A DNA stretch of 64,000 nt from Novosphingobium aquimarinum (GTDB lineage: Bacteria > Pseudomonadota > Alphaproteobacteria > Sphingomonadales > Sphingomonadaceae). The stretch covers positions 124,001 to 188,000 of the forward strand of contig NZ_WRPO01000002.1 in the NCBI RefSeq assembly GCF_009746585.1, read 5' to 3'. Below are positions 60,806-64,000 of the stretch, in pieces (the first letter of the stretch is position 1; every line of letters starts with the position of its first letter). The notes under the pieces are model-generated. The model saw only the letters and a program-made list of their open reading frames with translations, was not told the DNA's origin and did no database searches. The position numbers and the translations under genes were made by a program.

Positions 60806-61846
60806 TCACTTGCGGTGTGTCAATGCGAGACGGCGACGCGCAATAATGGTGAGGCCCTGCGATAGAAGCAGGTCCGCATCCGCGCTATTCGCAAGCAGAT
60901 TCTGATGCATAGTCATGAGCGCATGCTGCAACCATTGCAGCCGTTGTCCTTGCCAGGCGCGCAACTGCACGGCGATCGCGCCTTTATCCTTCCAAAAGAT
61001 GCGCCGCGCCTTCGCCTCTGCCTCGACGAAGCTCCCCACGTCGCGCTGACCGCTCATCCGTGCTGCAAGCGCTGCCAGCTGCGCACAGCGTCGTTCGAGA
61101 GCGAGCAGAAGGCCCACGGGATTCAGGCCCAGTTCGCGCAGCCGTTTCAGCTCGGTGCCGACCACCGGCGCCGTCCCGCCGAGAATCGCATCGACGAGCG
61201 CCTGAAAGCCATCGTCCTCGGTCTGCGCGGATATGGCGTTCAGATCCGTCACCGCGACTCGCCGGGGCCGTTCCGGCGCGACGTCGAGATACAAGGCGAG
61301 CTTTTCCAGTTCCGAGCGCGCCAGCCGCGTATCGAGACCGGCGCCGCGTGCAATGCGTTCGGCAAGATCGCTGGCAAGCTGCAGCCCGAGGGCGTCCGCC
61401 TGCGCCCGCACCGTGACGGCGACCGAACGCAAGTCGGGCGGCCAGAACATCGTGACGAGGCTGTCGCTGCGCTTTTCCAGCAGCTTGGCAATGCGAGATT
61501 TGTCCGTGGCGCTGCTGGCGAGAATCAGGACCGGGCACGGCTCGCCTTCGCCATCGATCAGATTGGCCACCGCATCGTGGGCATCGTCGCCTTGCGCGCG
61601 GACCCAGATGTGACGCGAATCGCCGAACAGCGAGTTCGACCTTGCCTCGTCGCCGAGCCGCACCGGATCCTTGCGCAAGTCCGCTCCCGACATCTCGATG
61701 CGCTCGCCAGGATCGGGCAGCAAGGCGACGATCCGTGCGGCGGCATCATGGATGCCCGATTCGTCCTGGCCGCAGAAGTAGAAGATGCGCGCATCGCGCA
61801 CCGCGCGCGGCGCAACCGAAGCGAAGTCCTTCTGAGTCGCCTTCAC
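60806..61846 (-). CDS. holA: DNA polymerase III delta subunit
   Basis: A 346-residue clamp-loader subunit. The N-terminal AAA+-like domain has the FYFCGQDESG and DLRKDP segments but lacks a working Walker A, as expected of delta. A helical collar follows with RLARSELEKLALYL and GLNPVGLLLALERR. It opens the beta clamp within the gamma complex. Its start overlaps the lptE stop by 4 bases, a common leuS-lptE-holA order in proteobacteria. Confidence 0.92.
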   Translation of the reverse strand: MKATQKDFASVAPRAVRDARIFYFCGQDESGIHDAAARIVALLPDPGERIEMSGADLRKDPVRLGDEARSNSLFGDSRHIWVRAQGDDAHDAVANLIDGEGEPCPVLILASSATDKSRIAKLLEKRSDSLVTMFWPPDLRSVAVTVRAQADALGLQLASDLAERIARGAGLDTRLARSELEKLALYLDVAPERPRRVAVTDLNAISAQTEDDGFQALVDAILGGTAPVVGTELKRLRELGLNPVGLLLALERRCAQLAALAARMSGQRDVGSFVEAEAKARRIFWKDKGAIAVQLRAWQGQRLQWLQHALMTMHQNLLANSADADLLLSQGLTIIARRRLALTHRK

Positions 61847-62403
61847 CGGCTCGCGCCCGTGGACCCTCCGCCCTGATCGCGCAGGCGCAGCGAGAGATTG
61901 GTGACGATGCGATCGGCGATGACCTTGCTCAGGTTCTCAAGCGCGGTCTGTTCCGCCGCGATCGTCGCATAGTCGGACTGGAGCACGTCGATACCCGCGT
62001 CGGAGCCGACGGTGTCGTCGATCAGGATCGCGTTGCTGCCGATGTCGACCAACTGGTAGCGCGCGCGCAAGGTGCGGCGTTCGCGACTGATGGTGTCGTC
62101 GGACAGCAGCGCGAAACCTTCGAGATTGTCATCGAGCCGTACGTCGAGCCGGTAGCGGCCGGTTCCCTGCGAGGCATCGAGCCGATCGACCAGCGCATTG
62201 CGCACCAGCCAGCCGGCGCGGCCTTCGATGGCGGACACCTCGACTTCGGACAGCCCGCGCGCCACCGCGCCGCTGCTGCCGCCCGCGTACATCGGCTGCA
62301 GCCCGCAGCTCGCGAGCGACGCAGACCCGAGCAGCAGGACGCAAAGCAGAATACCCTTCCGCCTTCGCGGGAAGGACGAGGAAAGGGCAGAAGGCCCTCT
62401 CAT
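61843..62403 (-). CDS. lptE: LPS-assembly lipoprotein LptE
   Basis: A 186-residue lipoprotein with lipobox LASC (Cys33) after a long hydrophobic signal (17-32), the typical CGLQPMY start, and a mixed alpha/beta domain. LptE plugs the LptD barrel and completes LPS delivery to the surface. Overlaps of 4 bases with leuS and holA suggest one translationally coupled operon. Assignment rests on the N-terminus and on the neighbours. Confidence 0.87.
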   Translation of the reverse strand: MRGPSALSSSFPRRRKGILLCVLLLGSASLASCGLQPMYAGGSSGAVARGLSEVEVSAIEGRAGWLVRNALVDRLDASQGTGRYRLDVRLDDNLEGFALLSDDTISRERRTLRARYQLVDIGSNAILIDDTVGSDAGIDVLQSDYATIAAEQTALENLSKVIADRIVTNLSLRLRDQGGGSTGASR

Positions 62404-64000
62404 GCCACCAGATTCACCAGACGGTCGGGCACGACAATCACTTTCCTTATCTCCGCCCCGTCGAGCGCACGCTGGACCTTCTCACTGGCGAGCGCAAGCG
62501 CCTCCAGCTCGTCCTTGGCAGTGCCCTTGGCGACGGTCACCGTATCGCGCAGCTTGCCTTTGACCTGGATCGCGATGGTCACTTCGTCATCGACCAGCAG
62601 CGCCGGATCGACCGGGGGCCACGCGGCCTCGGCAATCAGCCCTTCCTCGCCGATGGCGTCCCAGGCCTCTTCGGCCAGGTGCGGCATCATCGGCGCAACG
62701 AGCAGCAGGATTGCGCGGATCGCGGAGGAGCGGCTGGCGCTGGGCTGCGCCTTTTCGATCGCGGTGGTGAGTTCGTAGACGCGCGCGACCGCCTTGTTGA
62801 AGGCCAGCGCCTCAATATCGTCGGCCACGGCGGCGACGGTCTGGTCGCGCTTGCGGTCGAGCGCCTTGTCCTCGCCCTCGGCCCCAGCATCGTACTGGCC
62901 GAACAAGCGCCACAGGCGCTGGACGAAGCGCGCGCAGCCTTCGATGCCGGCGATCGACCAGGGCAGATCGCGCTCGGGCGGGCTGTCGGAGATCATGAAC
63001 CAGCGGATCGCGTCGGCGCCGTAGTCGGCGAGGATCGCGTCGGGATCGACGACGTTCTTCTTCGACTTCGACATCTTGATGACCCGGCCGATCTCGACTG
63101 GCCCGCCGTCTTCGATCAGTGTCGCGCTTTCGCCGCCGCGTTCGACTTCGGCAGGGCTGTAGAACACATCGCGACCGTTCTGCTCGCGCGAGTACGTCTC
63201 GTGCGTCACCATGCCTTGTGTAAACAAGCTCGCGAAGGGTTCGCCGACATTGATCAGGCCGGTGCGGCGCAGCGCGCGAGTCCAGAAGCGGGCGTAGAGC
63301 AAGTGCAGGATCGCGTGCTCGATGCCGCCGATGTACTGCTCGACCGGGAGCCATTGCGCGACGACGCCGGGATCGAACGGCCGGTCGGCGGGCTGGCTGG
63401 CGAAGCGCAGGAAATACCACGAACTGTCGACGAACGTGTCGAGCGTGTCGGTCTCGCGCGTCGCGGGCTTGCCGCACTTGGGGCAATCGACATGCTTCCA
63501 GGTCGGATGACGCAGCAGCGGATTGCCCGGCGTCTGGAAATCGACATCCTCGGGCAGCACCACCGGAAGTTGGTCCTTGGGCACGGGAACGACGCCGCAA
63601 GCATCGCAATGAATGAACGGGATCGGCGTGCCCCAGTAGCGCTGACGCGAGACGCCCCAGTCGCGCAGGCGCCACACGGTCTTGCCCTCGCCCCAGCCGC
63701 CTTGTTCGGCCCGAGCGATGACATCGGCCTTGGCGTCCGCCACGCTCTTGCCGTTAAGGAAGTCCGAGTTGACGATGACGCCGTCGCCCGCTTCCGCCTC
63801 GCCCGCGAAGGGCTTGTCGGCCTCCGCCGGATCGGTGGCGACGACGCGCACGATCGGCAGACCGTACTTTGTGGCGAAATCGAAGTCGCGCTGGTCGTGA
63901 CCGGGCACGGCCATGATCGCGCCGGTGCCGTAGTCCATCAGCACGAAATTGGCGATGTAAACGGGCAGGTCCGCGCCGCTGAACGGGTGCCTGGCGGTGA
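62400..64000 (-). CDS. leuS: Leucyl-tRNA synthetase, C-terminal part (runs off right edge)
   Basis: At least 533 residues; the N-terminus with HIGH lies beyond the window. Present are the end of the editing domain ([20 protein letters not shown]), the zinc-type CPKCGKPA segment, the [13 protein letters not shown] signature for ATP/tRNA binding, the anticodon-binding helical domain and the C-terminal domain. The stop overlaps lptE by 4 bases. Essential aminoacylation enzyme. Confidence 0.97.
   Translation of the reverse strand, partial: TARHPFSGADLPVYIANFVLMDYGTGAIMAVPGHDQRDFDFATKYGLPIVRVVATDPAEADKPFAGEAEAGDGVIVNSDFLNGKSVADAKADVIARAEQGGWGEGKTVWRLRDWGVSRQRYWGTPIPFIHCDACGVVPVPKDQLPVVLPEDVDFQTPGNPLLRHPTWKHVDCPKCGKPATRETDTLDTFVDSSWYFLRFASQPADRPFDPGVVAQWLPVEQYIGGIEHAILHLLYARFWTRALRRTGLINVGEPFASLFTQGMVTHETYSREQNGRDVFYSPAEVERGGESATLIEDGGPVEIGRVIKMSKSKKNVVDPDAILADYGADAIRWFMISDSPPERDLPWSIAGIEGCARFVQRLWRLFGQYDAGAEGEDKALDRKRDQTVAAVADDIEALAFNKAVARVYELTTAIEKAQPSASRSSAIRAILLLVAPMMPHLAEEAWDAIGEEGLIAEAAWPPVDPALLVDDEVTIAIQVKGKLRDTVTVAKGTAKDELEALALASEKVQRALDGAEIRKVIVVPDRLVNLVA

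Noticed and set aside
61642..62778. 378-codon plus-strand frame across holA, lptE and leuS
   Set aside because: It crosses three real overlapping genes on the other strand and has no domain.

Overview
The window reads as chromosomal DNA of a GC-rich alphaproteobacterium of the order Sphingomonadales (Novosphingobium/Sphingobium-like). This rests on several things seen together: a sphingomonad-type TonB-dependent receptor, a CtrA cell-cycle regulator, exosortase-A-associated polysaccharide genes, a SpsB-like sugar-phosphate transferase, and an alphaproteobacterial housekeeping set. No rRNA, tRNA, CRISPR array, integrase or transposase was recognised.

Region 1 (about 1-18300) is accessory and catabolic. 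It holds the N-terminal part of a LuxR-like regulator, an HSL-type alpha/beta hydrolase, five classical short-chain dehydrogenases (SDRs) plus an NAD(P)-binding epimerase-like protein, a TetR regulator, a cytochrome P450, two tandem amidohydrolases of the D-aminoacylase type, a VOC-fold protein, a Coq4-family protein, a TonB-dependent receptor, an HTH (XRE-like) regulator, a SnoaL-like protein and a small antibiotic-monooxygenase-fold (ABM) protein. Uptake (receptor), oxidation (P450, SDRs), ring or amide hydrolysis (amidohydrolases, hydrolase) and local regulators suggest one degradation pathway for an unidentified, probably polycyclic or terpenoid/aromatic compound. This is the best candidate for an undescribed system. 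The substrate is inference.

Region 2 (18500-29300) moves into core genome: a TauE/SafE permease, a serine beta-lactamase-fold hydrolase, malic enzyme (maeB), mutS, two small uncharacterised proteins, and a minus-strand run gluQRS - HIG1-like twin-membrane protein - PduO-type cobalamin adenosyltransferase - 3-hydroxybutyryl-CoA dehydrogenase.

Region 3 (29480-41550) holds an HNH endonuclease, a TbpB-like surface lipoprotein with its Slam-type outer-membrane partner, an EF-hand lipoprotein, a dicarboxylate symporter, glmM, a small Cys-rich protein, a patch of nested inverted repeats, thiD, a GNAT acetyltransferase, a LOG-family protein, an LD-carboxypeptidase and a Na+/H+ antiporter.

Region 4 (41640-49400) has ctrA, a phosphodiesterase/sulfatase-fold protein, an exosortase-A-associated O-glycosylation ligase with a tiny overlapping membrane protein, a matching glycosyltransferase and a large acidic membrane-anchored protein.

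Region 5 (49600-64000) is housekeeping: gltB-gltD, a VOC and an ABM protein, ung, a short RNase D, lptC-lptA, a SpsB-like priming transferase, then the overlapping minus-strand cluster leuS-lptE-holA. leuS runs off the right edge.
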